NCBI GenBank assembly: GCA_009780695.1
Contig: WQZN01000002.1
Span: 124,001 to 188,000 of the forward strand
Source of the DNA: Microbacteriaceae bacterium
Lineage (GTDB): Bacteria; Actinomycetota; Actinomycetes; Actinomycetales; Microbacteriaceae
Length of the DNA stretch: 64,000 nucleotides
Direction of reading: 5' to 3'
Part shown: positions 1 to 8,891 of the stretch, piece by piece
How the letters are laid out: each line of letters begins with the position of its first letter
Numbering within the stretch: position 1 is the stretch's first letter
Program-made: the position numbers and the translations under genes
Notes under the pieces: model-generated
Told to the model about the DNA's origin: nothing
The model's input: only the letters and a program-made list of their open reading frames with translations
Databases searched by the model: none

Positions 1-760
1 TGAGGTCGTCGTCGGCGTAGAAGCGCGAGTTGAAGTCGAAGGAGCCGAGCTTCCCGAGGCGCAGCAGCTGCATCACGATGAACTCGATGTTCGTGCCGGG
101 CGCGTGGTGGCCGGTGTCGAGGCAGACCACGGCGCGCTCGCCGAGGGCGGCGACCTGGCTGTACGCCGTGCCCCAATCCGGCACATCGGTGTGATAGAAC
201 GCCGGCTCGAAGAACTTGTACTCGAGCACGAGGCGCTGCTCGGCCCCGATGCGCGCGTAGATCTCGGCGAGGGAAGCCGCGAGCCTGTCCTGCCGGCCGC
301 GCAGGTCGTCCTGCCCGGGGTAGTTCGTGCCGTCGGCGAGCCAGATCTTGAGGTCGCGCGACCCGGTCTCGTTCATGACGTCGATGCAGCGGAAGTGGTG
401 GTCGATCGCCTTGCGGCGCACGGCCTCATCGCGGTGCGCGAGGCTGCCGAGCTTGTAGTCGTCGTCCTGGAAGGTGTTCGAGTTGATCGTGCCGAGCGCG
501 ACGCCGTTGTCCTCGGCGTGCCGGCGCAGGTCGGCGTACGAGTCGACGAGGTCCCACGGGATGTGCAGCGCGACGCTCGGCGCGAGGCCGGTGTGCCGGT
601 GCACCTGCGCGGCATCCGCGATCTTCTCGAAGGGGTCGCGCGGGGTGCCGGCCGAGCCGAACACCTTGAACCGCGTGCCCGAGTTCCCGAACGCCCAACT
701 GGGCAGCTCGATCGCCTGCTCGGCGAGCAGGCCGGCGATGTCGCCGAATGCCGTGGCCAT
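1..760 (-). CDS. rhaI: L-rhamnose isomerase, N-terminal 253 residues (cut by window edge)
   Basis: Interconverts L-rhamnose and L-rhamnulose in the cytoplasm, the first committed step of rhamnose use. The reading frame is open from the ATG at 760 to the window edge. It contains the isomerase-type stretches DTGHHAPGTNIEFI and GSFDFNSRFYADDDL, as in the Pseudomonas/actinobacterial type of rhamnose isomerase (usually about 390 residues), so roughly the last third lies outside. The start is set by AAGGAG 8 nt upstream. It lies 3 nt after the mutarotase stop, so the two are co-transcribed. The substrate could be a related deoxyhexose, but the mutarotase and GH78 neighbours favour rhamnose. Confidence 0.88.
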   Translation of the reverse strand, partial: MATAFGDIAGLLAEQAIELPSWAFGNSGTRFKVFGSAGTPRDPFEKIADAAQVHRHTGLAPSVALHIPWDLVDSYADLRRHAEDNGVALGTINSNTFQDDDYKLGSLAHRDEAVRRKAIDHHFRCIDVMNETGSRDLKIWLADGTNYPGQDDLRGRQDRLAASLAEIYARIGAEQRLVLEYKFFEPAFYHTDVPDWGTAYSQVAALGERAVVCLDTGHHAPGTNIEFIVMQLLRLGKLGSFDFNSRFYADDDL

Positions 761-763
761 GGG

Positions 764-1111
764 TCATGCTCCTTCTGCAGCGGTGAGCTGCCTGTCGAGG
801 TTGAAGATCTCGATCAGGTCGGTCGCGGCCTGGTCGGCGCGGCCGTCGAGACCGGTGAAGAACGGCTGCATCTCGGCCTCCCAGCGGGCGGCGACGGGGG
901 ATGCTGCGAGGTGGGCGTTCGCGGCGGCGGCATCCTCGACCTCGTAGTACCCGACGAGCAGCCCGTCGTCGCCGAGGAAGATCGAGTAGTTGCGGCGGCC
1001 GGACGCCGCGATCTCACGCAGCATCTCGGGCCACACGGCCGCGTGCCGTTCGCGGTACTCGGCGAGGCGCTCGGGGCGCACGCGCAGCGTGAAGCAGATG
1101 CGCTCGGTCAT
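764..1111 (-). CDS. rhaM: L-rhamnose mutarotase
   Basis: Interconverts the alpha and beta anomers of L-rhamnose to feed the isomerase. At 115 residues it has the full family length (about 104-115). Visible family features are the MTERICFTLRVRPER start, the H-x-x-V-W-P-E-M segment near residues 23-30, and the GYYEVED strand. The ATG at 1111 has GAAGGG about 9 nt upstream. It is the first gene of the leftward rhaM-rhaI unit and starts in the divergent control region carrying two LacI-type operators, so repression by the LacI protein at 3692-4705 is likely (inference). Confidence 0.88.
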   Translation of the reverse strand: MTERICFTLRVRPERLAEYRERHAAVWPEMLREIAASGRRNYSIFLGDDGLLVGYYEVEDAAAANAHLAASPVAARWEAEMQPFFTGLDGRADQAATDLIEIFNLDRQLTAAEGA

Positions 1112-1183
1112 CGTGTGCCCTTCGGGTCTGATCGTGTCGGACTGTCCGCCCGCAACGCTGAGGTCACGACGGCCCTGGTGTAG

Positions 1184-1195
1184 TGAATCGATTCA
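1184..1195. promoter_or_regulatory. LacI-type operator 1 (TGAATCGATTCA)
   Basis: A perfect 12-bp palindrome centred on CG, the classic shape of LacI/GalR-family operators. It lies 73 nt upstream of rhaM in the 250-bp region shared with the rhamnosidase gene. The closest regulator gene is the LacI protein at 3692-4705. Confidence 0.65.
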
Positions 1196-1289
1196 ACGTC
1201 CTAGGAAGCACGATGGCATATCGTGCGCGGCGTCGCAAGCTCGCGGCGGGGCCGGCGCAGAATTCGAGCTGGCATTGCGCGATGGATCA

Positions 1290-1301
1290 TGAAACGATTC
1301 A
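1290..1301. promoter_or_regulatory. LacI-type operator 2 (TGAAACGATTCA)
   Basis: A second copy of the operator, differing from the first at one base. It lies 60 nt upstream of the rhamnosidase start. Centre-to-centre spacing to operator 1 is 106 bp, about ten helical turns, which would allow looping by a LacI tetramer or paired dimers (inference). The rest of 1112-1361 shows no ORF and no clear -35/-10 pair. Confidence 0.65.
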
Positions 1302-1361
1302 TTCCACTGACGGCGCCGTATCCGTGTGCCGGGCCGCCTCCGATGATCTGAGGAACCGACG

Positions 1362-3617
1362 ATGACCGACTCGCCCATCGACCTGCTCGCCCACGCGGCG
1401 TTCATCACCGCCGACGTCGATCGCAGCACTGCGATCCGCTTCGTGCACCGCGCCGAGCTCGAGCAGCCGCGCGGGAACATCGCCGCGGCGCGGGTGGTGG
1501 CGACGGCGCACGGCGTGTACGAGCTGAGCCTGGACGGGAAGCCGGTGACCGACTCGGTGCTGAACCCGGGGTGGACGTCGTACGAGTGGCGGCTGCAGGT
1601 GCAGGAGTTCGACGTGACCGGGTTGCTGGCCTCGGGTGAGGGGCCGGTGGAGGTCTCGGCGCTGCTCGGCAACGGGTGGTTCCGCGGAGATCTCGGCTTC
1701 GCGGGGGCGAACGCGAACTACGGGCAGGAGATCGCGCTGGCCGCGGTGCTCGAGGTGACCTTCGCCGATGGCGTGGTGCAGCGGGTGGGCACGTCGGCGG
1801 ACTGGTCGGCTGCGGCTTCCGAGATCACCGCGAACTCGCTGTACAACGGGCAGGCGATCGACGCGCGGCGGCGCGGGGCGGATGCCCCGGCGCCGGTCCG
1901 CGTGACCGACATCGACCGCGCGACGCTCGTGCAGCAGGTCGGCCCGCTGATCGGCCGGCACGAGGTGCTGCGCCCGGTGGAGATCTGGGCCTCGCCGTCG
2001 GGGCGCACGCTCGTGGACTTCGGCCAGAACCTGGTGGGCTGGCTGCGGTTCACGGTGCGCGGCGAGGCGGGCGCGGAGATCGTGGTCCGGCACGCCGAGG
2101 TGCTCGAGCACGGCGAGCTGGGCGTGCGCCCGCTGCGCGGCGCGGCCGCGACGGACACCTTCGTGCTCTCGGGCGGCGAGGACGCCTTCGAGCCCACGCT
2201 CACCTTCCACGGCTTCCGCTATGCCGAGGTGACGGGCTGGCCCGGCGAGCTCACCGCCGACGACGTCGAGGCCGTCGTGGTGCACTCGCGGATGCGCCGC
2301 ACGAGCTCGTTCGAGTGCTCCGAGCCGCTCGTGAACCAGCTCGTGCGGAACTCGGTGTGGGGCCAGAAGGGCAACTTCCTGGATGTCCCGACCGACTGCC
2401 CGCAGCGTGATGAGCGGCTGGGGTGGACGGGCGACATCGCCGCATACGCGGCCTCGGCGTCGTTCCAGTTCGACACCTCGGACTTCCTGCACAAGTGGCT
2501 GCTGGATGTCGCGGAGGAGGCGCGGCACAACAGCATCCAGGCGGTGCCGTTCGTCGTGCCGGACGTGCTGAAGCACGCGCACTTCGACGAGTCGCAGGAG
2601 CCGTTCCCGTTCGGCGCGACCGCGATCTGGGGCGATGCCGCGGTGTGGGTGCCGCAGGCGCTGTGGAACGCCTACGGCGACGAGGCGCGGCTGGCCGCGC
2701 ACTACCCGGGCATGGTGCTGCACCTCGAGTCGGTCGAGCGGGCCCTCTCGCCGAACGGCCTGTGGGACACCGGCTTCCAGTTCGGCGACTGGCTCGACCC
2801 GGACGCGCCGCCGGAGAACGCCGCCGCGGCCAAGGCCGACCCGCACGTGGTCGCCACCGCGTGCGTGTACCGCAGCGCGCGCTTCGCGGCGGAGACCGCC
2901 GGCATCCTCGGCAAGACCGACGACGCGGCCCGATGGACGGCCCTCGCCGCCCGGTTGCGCGCCGCGTTCAACGCCCACTATGTGAGCGACGGCGGCCGCG
3001 TCGAGTCCGACTGCGCGACCGTCTACGCGCTCGCGATCTGCCTCGGGCTGCTGGACGACGCCGACCGCGCCGCGGCCGGCGAGCGGCTCGCCGAGCTCGT
3101 GGCCGAGGGCGACTACCGCGTCACGACCGGGTTCGCCGGCACCCCGTTCGTCACGTGGGCGCTGTCGGAGACCGGGCATGTGGAGCACGCCTACCGGCTG
3201 CTGCTGGAGAAGGAATGCCCGTCGTGGCTGTACCCCGTGACGATGGGTGCGACCACGATCTGGGAGCGGTGGGACTCGATGCTGCCCGACGGCACCATCA
3301 ATCCGGGCGAGATGACCTCGTTCAACCACTACGCGCTCGGCGCGGTCGCGGACTGGATCTACCAGGTGGTCGGCGGCATCCGCCCGGCCGAGCCCGGCTA
3401 CCGCCGCATCCGCATCCAGCCGGTGCCCGGCCCCGGCATCACGTGGGCCAAGACCTCCTATGAGGCCGAGGCCGGCCGCGTCAGCACCGCGTGGGCCATC
3501 GATGAGAACGGCTTCACCCTCGACGTCGAGATCCCGGCCGGCGTCCCGGCCGAGATCATGCTGCCGGACGGCAGCCGACACGAGGTCGTCGGGGGAGCGC
3601 ACCGCTTCACGGCCTGA
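1362..3617 (+). CDS. alpha-L-rhamnosidase, GH78 family
   Basis: Releases terminal alpha-L-rhamnose from plant glycosides or pectin fragments. The 751 residues follow the GH78 order: N-terminal beta domains (to about 300), an (alpha/alpha)6 catalytic barrel starting near 310, and a C-terminal beta domain from about 680. The catalytic-region hallmark DCPQRDERLGWTGD lies near residues 344-357. No signal peptide is visible, so the enzyme should be cytoplasmic and act on imported oligosaccharides. It starts at an ATG after the two LacI operators and is followed 74 nt later by the LacI regulator, suggesting one substrate-induced unit with the divergent rhaM-rhaI. Confidence 0.9.
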   Translation: MTDSPIDLLAHAAFITADVDRSTAIRFVHRAELEQPRGNIAAARVVATAHGVYELSLDGKPVTDSVLNPGWTSYEWRLQVQEFDVTGLLASGEGPVEVSALLGNGWFRGDLGFAGANANYGQEIALAAVLEVTFADGVVQRVGTSADWSAAASEITANSLYNGQAIDARRRGADAPAPVRVTDIDRATLVQQVGPLIGRHEVLRPVEIWASPSGRTLVDFGQNLVGWLRFTVRGEAGAEIVVRHAEVLEHGELGVRPLRGAAATDTFVLSGGEDAFEPTLTFHGFRYAEVTGWPGELTADDVEAVVVHSRMRRTSSFECSEPLVNQLVRNSVWGQKGNFLDVPTDCPQRDERLGWTGDIAAYAASASFQFDTSDFLHKWLLDVAEEARHNSIQAVPFVVPDVLKHAHFDESQEPFPFGATAIWGDAAVWVPQALWNAYGDEARLAAHYPGMVLHLESVERALSPNGLWDTGFQFGDWLDPDAPPENAAAAKADPHVVATACVYRSARFAAETAGILGKTDDAARWTALAARLRAAFNAHYVSDGGRVESDCATVYALAICLGLLDDADRAAAGERLAELVAEGDYRVTTGFAGTPFVTWALSETGHVEHAYRLLLEKECPSWLYPVTMGATTIWERWDSMLPDGTINPGEMTSFNHYALGAVADWIYQVVGGIRPAEPGYRRIRIQPVPGPGITWAKTSYEAEAGRVSTAWAIDENGFTLDVEIPAGVPAEIMLPDGSRHEVVGGAHRFTA

Positions 3618-3691
3618 GTCGCCGGGTCCGAGAGAATGACGGAGTGCCCGTCCCGCGCGCGGCGCAGGACAGGTCGGCGGAGGTGGTGGTG

Positions 3692-4705
3692 ATGGCGGCG
3701 AGCGTCAAGGATGTCGCGCTGCACGCGGGCGTCTCGGTCGGCACGGTCTCGAACGTCCTCAACAACCCGGGCAAGGTGTCGCAGGCGACCATCGACCGCG
3801 TGCGCGCCTCCGTCGAGGCGCTCGGCTTCGTCCGCAACGACGCCGCCCGGCAGCTGCGGGCCGGCCGCAGCCGCAGCATCGGCATGGTCGTGCTCGACAT
3901 CGGCAACCCCTTCTTCACCGACATCGCTCGCGGCGCCGAGGGCCGTGCGCTCAGGGACGACCTCGTCGTGCTGCTCGGCGCGAGCGACGACGACGCCTCG
4001 CGCGAGAGCTCGTACCTGCAGCTTTTCGAGGAGCAGCGCGTCGCCGGCATCCTGATCTCCCCGCGCGGCGACGTCGAGGCGGACCTGCTCCGGCTGCAGA
4101 CGCGCGGCGTGCCCGTCGTGCTGGTCGATGAGACCGCGTCGGACTCCTTCTCGTCCGTCGCCGTCGACGACGTCGCGGGCGGCCGGATGGCGGTCGAGCA
4201 CCTGATCGGACTCGGTCGGCGGCGCATCGCGGTGGTCGGCGGTCCCGAATCGCTGCACCAGATCCGCGACCGCGTCGCGGGTGCTCGGGCGGCCGTCGCG
4301 GCGCATCCGGATGCCGCGCTCGAGGTCATCCCGACCGCGGCGCCCACCGTCTTGGAGGGGCGCGGCATCGGCGAGCTGCTCGCCGCCCGCCCCCCGTCGC
4401 GGCGGCCCGATGCCGTCTTCGCCGTGAACGACCTGCTCGCGGTGGGCCTGCTGCAGGGGCTCACGATGCTCTCCGACATCCGGGTGCCCGAGGATGTCGC
4501 GCTCATCGGCTACGACGACATCGAGTTCGCGTCCTCCGCGGTCGTGCCGCTCTCGTCGATCCGGCAGCCCAGCCGGCTCATCGGCGAGACCGCCGTCGAG
4601 CTGCTGCTCGACGAGCTCGCCGGCGACCGGCCGCACCGCAGCGTGCTGTTCCGCCCCGAGCTCGTCGTGCGCGCCTCGACGGCCGGCGCCGTCCTCTCCG
4701 CCTGA
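3692..4705 (+). CDS. LacI-family transcriptional regulator, probable rhamnose-unit repressor
   Basis: A sugar-responsive DNA-binding repressor of 337 residues. The N-terminal helix-turn-helix with hinge helix (VKDVALHAGVSVGTVSNVLN) is followed by a periplasmic-binding-protein-like sensor domain. Start choice: ATG 3692 has GGAGG 8 nt upstream; an in-frame GTG at 3644 would add 16 residues of no recognisable function. It follows the GH78 gene and probably binds the two TGAAnCGATTCA sites at 1184 and 1290. The ligand is not shown by sequence; rhamnose or a rhamnoside is inferred from the neighbours. It may also influence the xylanase gene 149 nt downstream, although no full operator is seen there. 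Confidence 0.85.
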   Translation: MAASVKDVALHAGVSVGTVSNVLNNPGKVSQATIDRVRASVEALGFVRNDAARQLRAGRSRSIGMVVLDIGNPFFTDIARGAEGRALRDDLVVLLGASDDDASRESSYLQLFEEQRVAGILISPRGDVEADLLRLQTRGVPVVLVDETASDSFSSVAVDDVAGGRMAVEHLIGLGRRRIAVVGGPESLHQIRDRVAGARAAVAAHPDAALEVIPTAAPTVLEGRGIGELLAARPPSRRPDAVFAVNDLLAVGLLQGLTMLSDIRVPEDVALIGYDDIEFASSAVVPLSSIRQPSRLIGETAVELLLDELAGDRPHRSVLFRPELVVRASTAGAVLSA

Positions 4706-4763
4706 GCCCGACGCGGCGCAGGCCGACGCGGTTATGAATCGCGTGTGCGCTCGAATATGTTGC

Positions 4764-4792
4764 TTGACCCCCGTAATGGTGCCCCCTAATCT
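4764..4792 (+). promoter_or_regulatory. sigma-A type promoter for the xylanase gene
   Basis: TTGACC and TAATCT separated by exactly 17 bp, a near-consensus housekeeping promoter. It lies 62 nt upstream of the xylanase ATG, with no ORF between. An upstream TGAATCG half-site (from about 4735) resembles half of the LacI operator but has no partner. Confidence 0.7.
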
Positions 4793-4853
4793 GGCGACAT
4801 CCTCGCGTGCCGAACCCGCGGCACGAGACAAAGGCGTACTCGGAGGTAATGGA

Positions 4854-6029
4854 ATGGAACGTCGAAGCGTACTCACGTTGGGCGCAGCCGGTGCGGCAGC
4901 ACTCGTCGCCGGCGGAGCAGGGCTGCTCGCGTCGCCCGCGTGGGCGGACTCGCCCAAGGCGGCCGAGGCCGCGCGCAAGACCGGCGCGGACTCGCTGCGC
5001 GGCTACGGCGCGCGCATCAACCTGCCCATCGGCTCGGCCCTGACCCCGCAGGACATCGAGCAGTGGGCCGAGATCTCGGGCGGCCAGTTCTCGGTCGTCA
5101 CGGGCGCGAACGCGATGAAGTGGCAGACGGTCGAGCCGACGACGCAGGGCGTCTACGACTGGACCGACGCCGACCAGCTGGTCGCGTTCGCCCACGCGAA
5201 CCACCAGCTGGTGCGCGGTCACACCCTGCTCTGGCACAACCAGCTGCCGAACTGGCTCACGGCCGGCGTGGCAGCGGGCACGATCTCGAAGACCCAGCTG
5301 TGGAGCCTGCTCGAGAAGCACATCTTCACCGAGCTCGGCCGCTACAAGGGCAAGATCTGGCAGTGGGATGTCGCGAACGAGTTCTTCACCGACTCGAACC
5401 CCTCGGGCATCAACCCCAACGACTGGTGGGTCGTCAACGCCGGCGAGGACATCATCGCCCAGGCCTTCAAATGGGCCCACGAGGCCGATCCGCACGCCCT
5501 GCTCTTCTACAACGACTACAACGTCACCGGCGAGGACGGCACGAACGCGAAGCACGACGCCGTGTTCGCGTGGGTGCAGCAGCAGCGGGACGCGGGCGTG
5601 CCGATCCACGGCGTCGGAACCCAGGCCCACCTCGACACGCAGTACGGCTTCGACCCGCAGCGCTTCCAGACCGACCTCGAGCACTATGCGTCGATCGGCC
5701 TGAAGATCGCGGTGACTGAGGCGGATGTCCGCACCTTCGTCTCCGACGCGACCACCCAGACGCCCACGGACTCGCTCTCGCAGTTCGCGCAGCCGTTCGA
5801 GTACTCGGCGATGATGCAGGCCGCGATCGCCGTGCCCGAGGTCATCTCGTTCACGGTGTGGGGCTGGACCGACGCCGACTCGTGGGTGCCCGGCACCTTC
5901 AAGGGCGAGGGCTACGCGTGCATCTACGACGTCAACCAGCAGCCGAAGCAGGCCTACTATTCGCTGCTGCAGGACCTGAAGATCGCCGCAGAGGGCGCAC
6001 CGCGCCGCGCGCCGCTGCCGCGCGCGTGA
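4854..6029 (+). CDS. secreted endo-1,4-beta-xylanase, GH10 family
   Basis: Cleaves internal beta-1,4 bonds of xylan outside the cell. The 391-residue preprotein starts at ATG 4854 after GGAGG. Its signal peptide has a twin-arginine-like ERRSVL start, a hydrophobic Ala/Gly core and a probable cut after ASPAWA (about residue 31); Tat export is plausible but Sec cannot be excluded. The rest is one GH10 barrel. Glu176 in WDVANEFF is the acid/base and Glu289 in IAVTEADVRT the nucleophile. No carbohydrate-binding module or wall anchor is present. It has its own promoter and is followed by a hairpin at 6058, so it is probably monocistronic. Confidence 0.92.
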   Translation: MERRSVLTLGAAGAAALVAGGAGLLASPAWADSPKAAEAARKTGADSLRGYGARINLPIGSALTPQDIEQWAEISGGQFSVVTGANAMKWQTVEPTTQGVYDWTDADQLVAFAHANHQLVRGHTLLWHNQLPNWLTAGVAAGTISKTQLWSLLEKHIFTELGRYKGKIWQWDVANEFFTDSNPSGINPNDWWVVNAGEDIIAQAFKWAHEADPHALLFYNDYNVTGEDGTNAKHDAVFAWVQQQRDAGVPIHGVGTQAHLDTQYGFDPQRFQTDLEHYASIGLKIAVTEADVRTFVSDATTQTPTDSLSQFAQPFEYSAMMQAAIAVPEVISFTVWGWTDADSWVPGTFKGEGYACIYDVNQQPKQAYYSLLQDLKIAAEGAPRRAPLPRA

Positions 6030-6057
6030 CGCAGCCGGCATAGATCGGGCGCAGGAC

Positions 6058-6081
6058 GGCCGGGCGGAACACCGCCCGGCC
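6058..6081 (+). terminator. hairpin terminator after the xylanase gene
   Basis: A perfect 10-bp stem GGCCGGGCGG / CCGCCCGGCC with an AACA loop, 28 nt after the xylanase stop. There is no T-run after it, so it may stop transcription weakly or mainly protect the 3' end. Confidence 0.6.
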
Positions 6082-6170
6082 GTTCGCCGTCCCGCGGCAC
6101 GGGCGGTGCTCTAGCCTGGTCGCAAGGCAGGCCGGAACGCGGCCGACGACTGTGCAAAGGAGCGCGCCCC

Positions 6171-6704
6171 GTGCCCCTCGACCGGATCGACAGGCGCATC
6201 GTCGCCGAGCTCAGCGCCGACGCGAGGCTCAGCGTCCGCGAGATCGCCGAGCGCATCCATCTGTCCCGCAACGCGACCCACACGCGCATCCAGCACCTCG
6301 TCGACAACGGCGTCATCTCGGGCTTCCAGGCTCGTGTCGACCGCAAGGCGCTCGGCCTGCACGCGACGGCGGTCGTGACGGCGAAGGTCGGCTCGCCCGG
6401 GGTGTGGAACGACGTCGTCGCGGGGCTGCGCGCGCTGCCGTCGGTCGAGAGCGTGCTCGCCGTGACGGGCGACATCGACCTCGTGATCACCGTGAACGCC
6501 CCCGACGACGAGGCGCTGCGCACCGTGGTCATGCAGCAGATCCGCGACCTGCCCGGCATCCTCTCGACCCGCACCTACGTCGTCTTCGACGCCTACGAGG
6601 GCACGCCGCCGGGCCTCGCCGACGGCAGGACGAATGGCACATCCGAGGCTTCGAAACCGGGCACATCGTCACCCGCTGCGCCCCGGACGGACCGTCTGCA
6701 CTGA
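6171..6704 (+). CDS. bkdR: Lrp/AsnC-family regulator, probable activator of the bkd operon
   Basis: A leucine-responsive-type regulator of 177 residues. It has an N-terminal helix-turn-helix (LDRIDRRIVAEL through LSRNATHTRIQHL, residues 3-40) and a C-terminal RAM/ASNC ligand domain (about 60-145). The GTG start has AAGGAG about 9 nt upstream. It lies 50 nt before and reads in the same direction as the oxoacid dehydrogenase genes, matching the known BkdR arrangement, so branched-chain amino acids are the likely effectors. The last 30 or so residues form a Ser/Thr/Pro-rich tail beyond the usual family length of about 150. Confidence 0.82.
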   Translation: MPLDRIDRRIVAELSADARLSVREIAERIHLSRNATHTRIQHLVDNGVISGFQARVDRKALGLHATAVVTAKVGSPGVWNDVVAGLRALPSVESVLAVTGDIDLVITVNAPDDEALRTVVMQQIRDLPGILSTRTYVVFDAYEGTPPGLADGRTNGTSEASKPGTSSPAAPRTDRLH

Positions 6705-6754
6705 GCTTCGCGTCGCTGCGCATCAGGCGCGCCGGAGGGGCGCACCATGACCTC

Positions 6755-7867
6755 ATGACAGACAGCGACGTCTTCGTCGGCAGCGCCGCGCGCGCGCCCA
6801 TCCGCCTTCTCGATGAGAGCGGCTCGCCGGTCGTCGGCGAGCAGGCGGCGGGCTTCGGGATGCCGTCGGCCGAGCTGCTGCTGAAGATGTACCGCCAGAT
6901 GGTGCTCGTGCGCCGCTTCGACGTGCAGGTCACGACGCTGACCAGGCAGGGGCGGCTCGCGACCTACGCCCCGGCGCTCGGGCAGGAGGCCTGCGAGATC
7001 GCGGGGGTCGAGGCCCTCGCGCCGCAGGATTGGCTGTTCCCCTCGCACCGCGACACGGTCGCGATGCTGGCGCGGGGCATCCCGCCGCAGGGCGCCCTCG
7101 CGTTCTTCCGCGGCGAGTGGCACTCCGATTTCGACCCCAAGCAGTACCGCGTCGCGCCGCTCACGGTGCCGCTCGCGACCCACCTGCTGCACGCCGTCGG
7201 CCTCGCCACCGCGGCCAAGCTCAAGGGCGACCCGGTCGTCTCGCTCGGCTTCCTCGGCGACGGCGCCACGAGCGAGGGCGACGCGCACGAGGCCTTCAAC
7301 TTCGCGACGACCTGGCAGTCGCCGACGGTCTTCGTGATCCAGAACAACCAGTACGCGATCAGCGTGCCCCTCGCGCGGCAGTCGCACCTCGCGCACTTCG
7401 TCGATCGCGCGGCGGGCTACGGCATGCCCGGCTACCTCGTCGACGGCAACGACGCCGCCGCGATGTACGCGGTGATCTCGAGCGCCGTCGAGCGGGCGCG
7501 GGAAGGCGGCGGTCCGACCCTGATCGAGGGCGTGACCTACCGGGTCGAGGCGCACACGAACTCCGACGACCCCACGCGGTACCGCACGGCGGCCGAGGTG
7601 GACGCCTGGCGCGCCCGCGACCCGCTGACCCGGCTCGAGCGCTACCTCCGCGCGGCCGGCGAGCTCGACGACGAGCTGGCCGAGCGGTTCGCGCTCGAGG
7701 CCGAGGACCTCGCCGCGCGCACCCGCGAGCTGATGAACACCGAGCCCGTGCTCGACCCGCTCGAGCTGTTCGACCACGTGTACGCGGCCGAAAGACCGGC
7801 GATGGCCGAGCAGCGCGCGCTGCTCGAACGCGAGCTGACCGACACCCAGGCAGGAGCACAGCGATGA
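6755..7867 (+). CDS. bkdA: branched-chain 2-oxoacid dehydrogenase E1 component, alpha subunit
   Basis: The thiamine-diphosphate subunit that decarboxylates the 2-oxoacids of valine, isoleucine and leucine. The TPP motif starts at GDGATSEGD (residue 168) and runs to the QNNQYAIS stretch, as in E1-alpha proteins. At 370 residues it is full length. The start is the ATG at 6755; GGAGGGG lies rather far upstream (about 14 nt). Its stop overlaps the E1-beta start by 4 nt (ATGA). A pyruvate dehydrogenase role is formally possible, but the valine-pathway neighbours support branched-chain substrates. Confidence 0.9.
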   Translation: MTDSDVFVGSAARAPIRLLDESGSPVVGEQAAGFGMPSAELLLKMYRQMVLVRRFDVQVTTLTRQGRLATYAPALGQEACEIAGVEALAPQDWLFPSHRDTVAMLARGIPPQGALAFFRGEWHSDFDPKQYRVAPLTVPLATHLLHAVGLATAAKLKGDPVVSLGFLGDGATSEGDAHEAFNFATTWQSPTVFVIQNNQYAISVPLARQSHLAHFVDRAAGYGMPGYLVDGNDAAAMYAVISSAVERAREGGGPTLIEGVTYRVEAHTNSDDPTRYRTAAEVDAWRARDPLTRLERYLRAAGELDDELAERFALEAEDLAARTRELMNTEPVLDPLELFDHVYAAERPAMAEQRALLERELTDTQAGAQR

Positions 7868-8886
7868 CTCTGATCGACGAGAACCCGGCGGCGGTGGCAT
7901 CCGCCCCCGCCCGCACGAAGCCCGTCACGATGGCGGCCGCGCTGGGCGCCGCGCTGCGGGACGCCATGGCCGAGGACCCGGACGTGGTCGTCTTCGGCGA
8001 GGACATCGGCACGCTCGGCGGCGTCTTCCGCGTCACCGACGGTCTGGCGGCGCAGTTCGGCGACGGCCGCGTGTGGGATTCGCCCGCCGCCGAGTCGGGC
8101 ATCGTCGGCACGGCGATCGGCATGGCCGAGTACGGCCTGCGGCCCGTGGTCGAGATGCAGTTCGACGCGTTCAGCTACCCGGCCTTCCAGCAGATCACCT
8201 CGCACCTCGCGAAGATGGGCTCGCGCACCAAGGGGCGCATGCGGCTGCCGGTCGTCGTGCGCATCCCCTGCGCGGGCGGCATCGGCGGCATCGAACACCA
8301 TTCCGACTCGTCCGAGGCGTACTGGGCCGCGACGCCCGGCCTCACGGTCGTCATGCCCTCGAACCCGACCGACGCCTACTCGATGCTGCGCGAGGCGATC
8401 GCGTGCGACGACCCCGTCATCTTCATGGAGCCGAAGAGCCGCTACTGGATGTCCGAGCAGATCGATCTGCCGGTGCACTCGCTGCCCATGACCCGGGCGC
8501 GCGTCGCCCGCATCGGAACGGACGTGACGCTCATCGCCTACGGCTCGGGCGTCAAGGTCGCGCTCGACGCGGCCGAGGCCGCCGCCGAGGAGGAGCTCTC
8601 GATCGAGGTCGTCGACCTGCGCAGCCTCTCGCCCTTCGACGACGAGACCGTGTGCGCGTCGGTGCGAAAGACCGGGCGCGCGGCCGTCATCCACGAGGCG
8701 GCCGGTTTCGGCGGCTTCGGGGCCGAGGTCGCGGCGCGGGTGACCGAGCGCGCGTTCTTCTCGCTCGAGGCGCCGATCCTCAGGATCACCGGCTTCGACA
8801 TCCCGTTCCCCGCCCCCAAGCTCGAGCAGTACAACCTGCCGAACGTCGAGCGCGTGCTCGCCGCGCTCGACACGTGGGAGTGGTGA
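7864..8886 (+). CDS. bkdB: branched-chain 2-oxoacid dehydrogenase E1 component, beta subunit
   Basis: Partner of E1-alpha in the alpha2-beta2 decarboxylase. The 340 residues show the transketolase-type pyrimidine-binding region (VVVFGEDIG near residue 39, ESGIVGTAIGMA near 78, HHSDSSEAYWA near 142) and a C-terminal transketolase domain. It is translationally coupled to E1-alpha by the ATGA overlap, and E2 follows at once. All features fit actinobacterial BkdB. Confidence 0.92.
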   Translation: MTLIDENPAAVASAPARTKPVTMAAALGAALRDAMAEDPDVVVFGEDIGTLGGVFRVTDGLAAQFGDGRVWDSPAAESGIVGTAIGMAEYGLRPVVEMQFDAFSYPAFQQITSHLAKMGSRTKGRMRLPVVVRIPCAGGIGGIEHHSDSSEAYWAATPGLTVVMPSNPTDAYSMLREAIACDDPVIFMEPKSRYWMSEQIDLPVHSLPMTRARVARIGTDVTLIAYGSGVKVALDAAEAAAEEELSIEVVDLRSLSPFDDETVCASVRKTGRAAVIHEAAGFGGFGAEVAARVTERAFFSLEAPILRITGFDIPFPAPKLEQYNLPNVERVLAALDTWEW

Positions 8887-8891
8887 GGCGC

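Noticed and set aside
104..1183. A 359-codon plus-strand frame across rhaI and rhaM.
   Set aside because: It is the complement of two well-supported genes and shows only low-complexity Val/Glu/Arg sequence.
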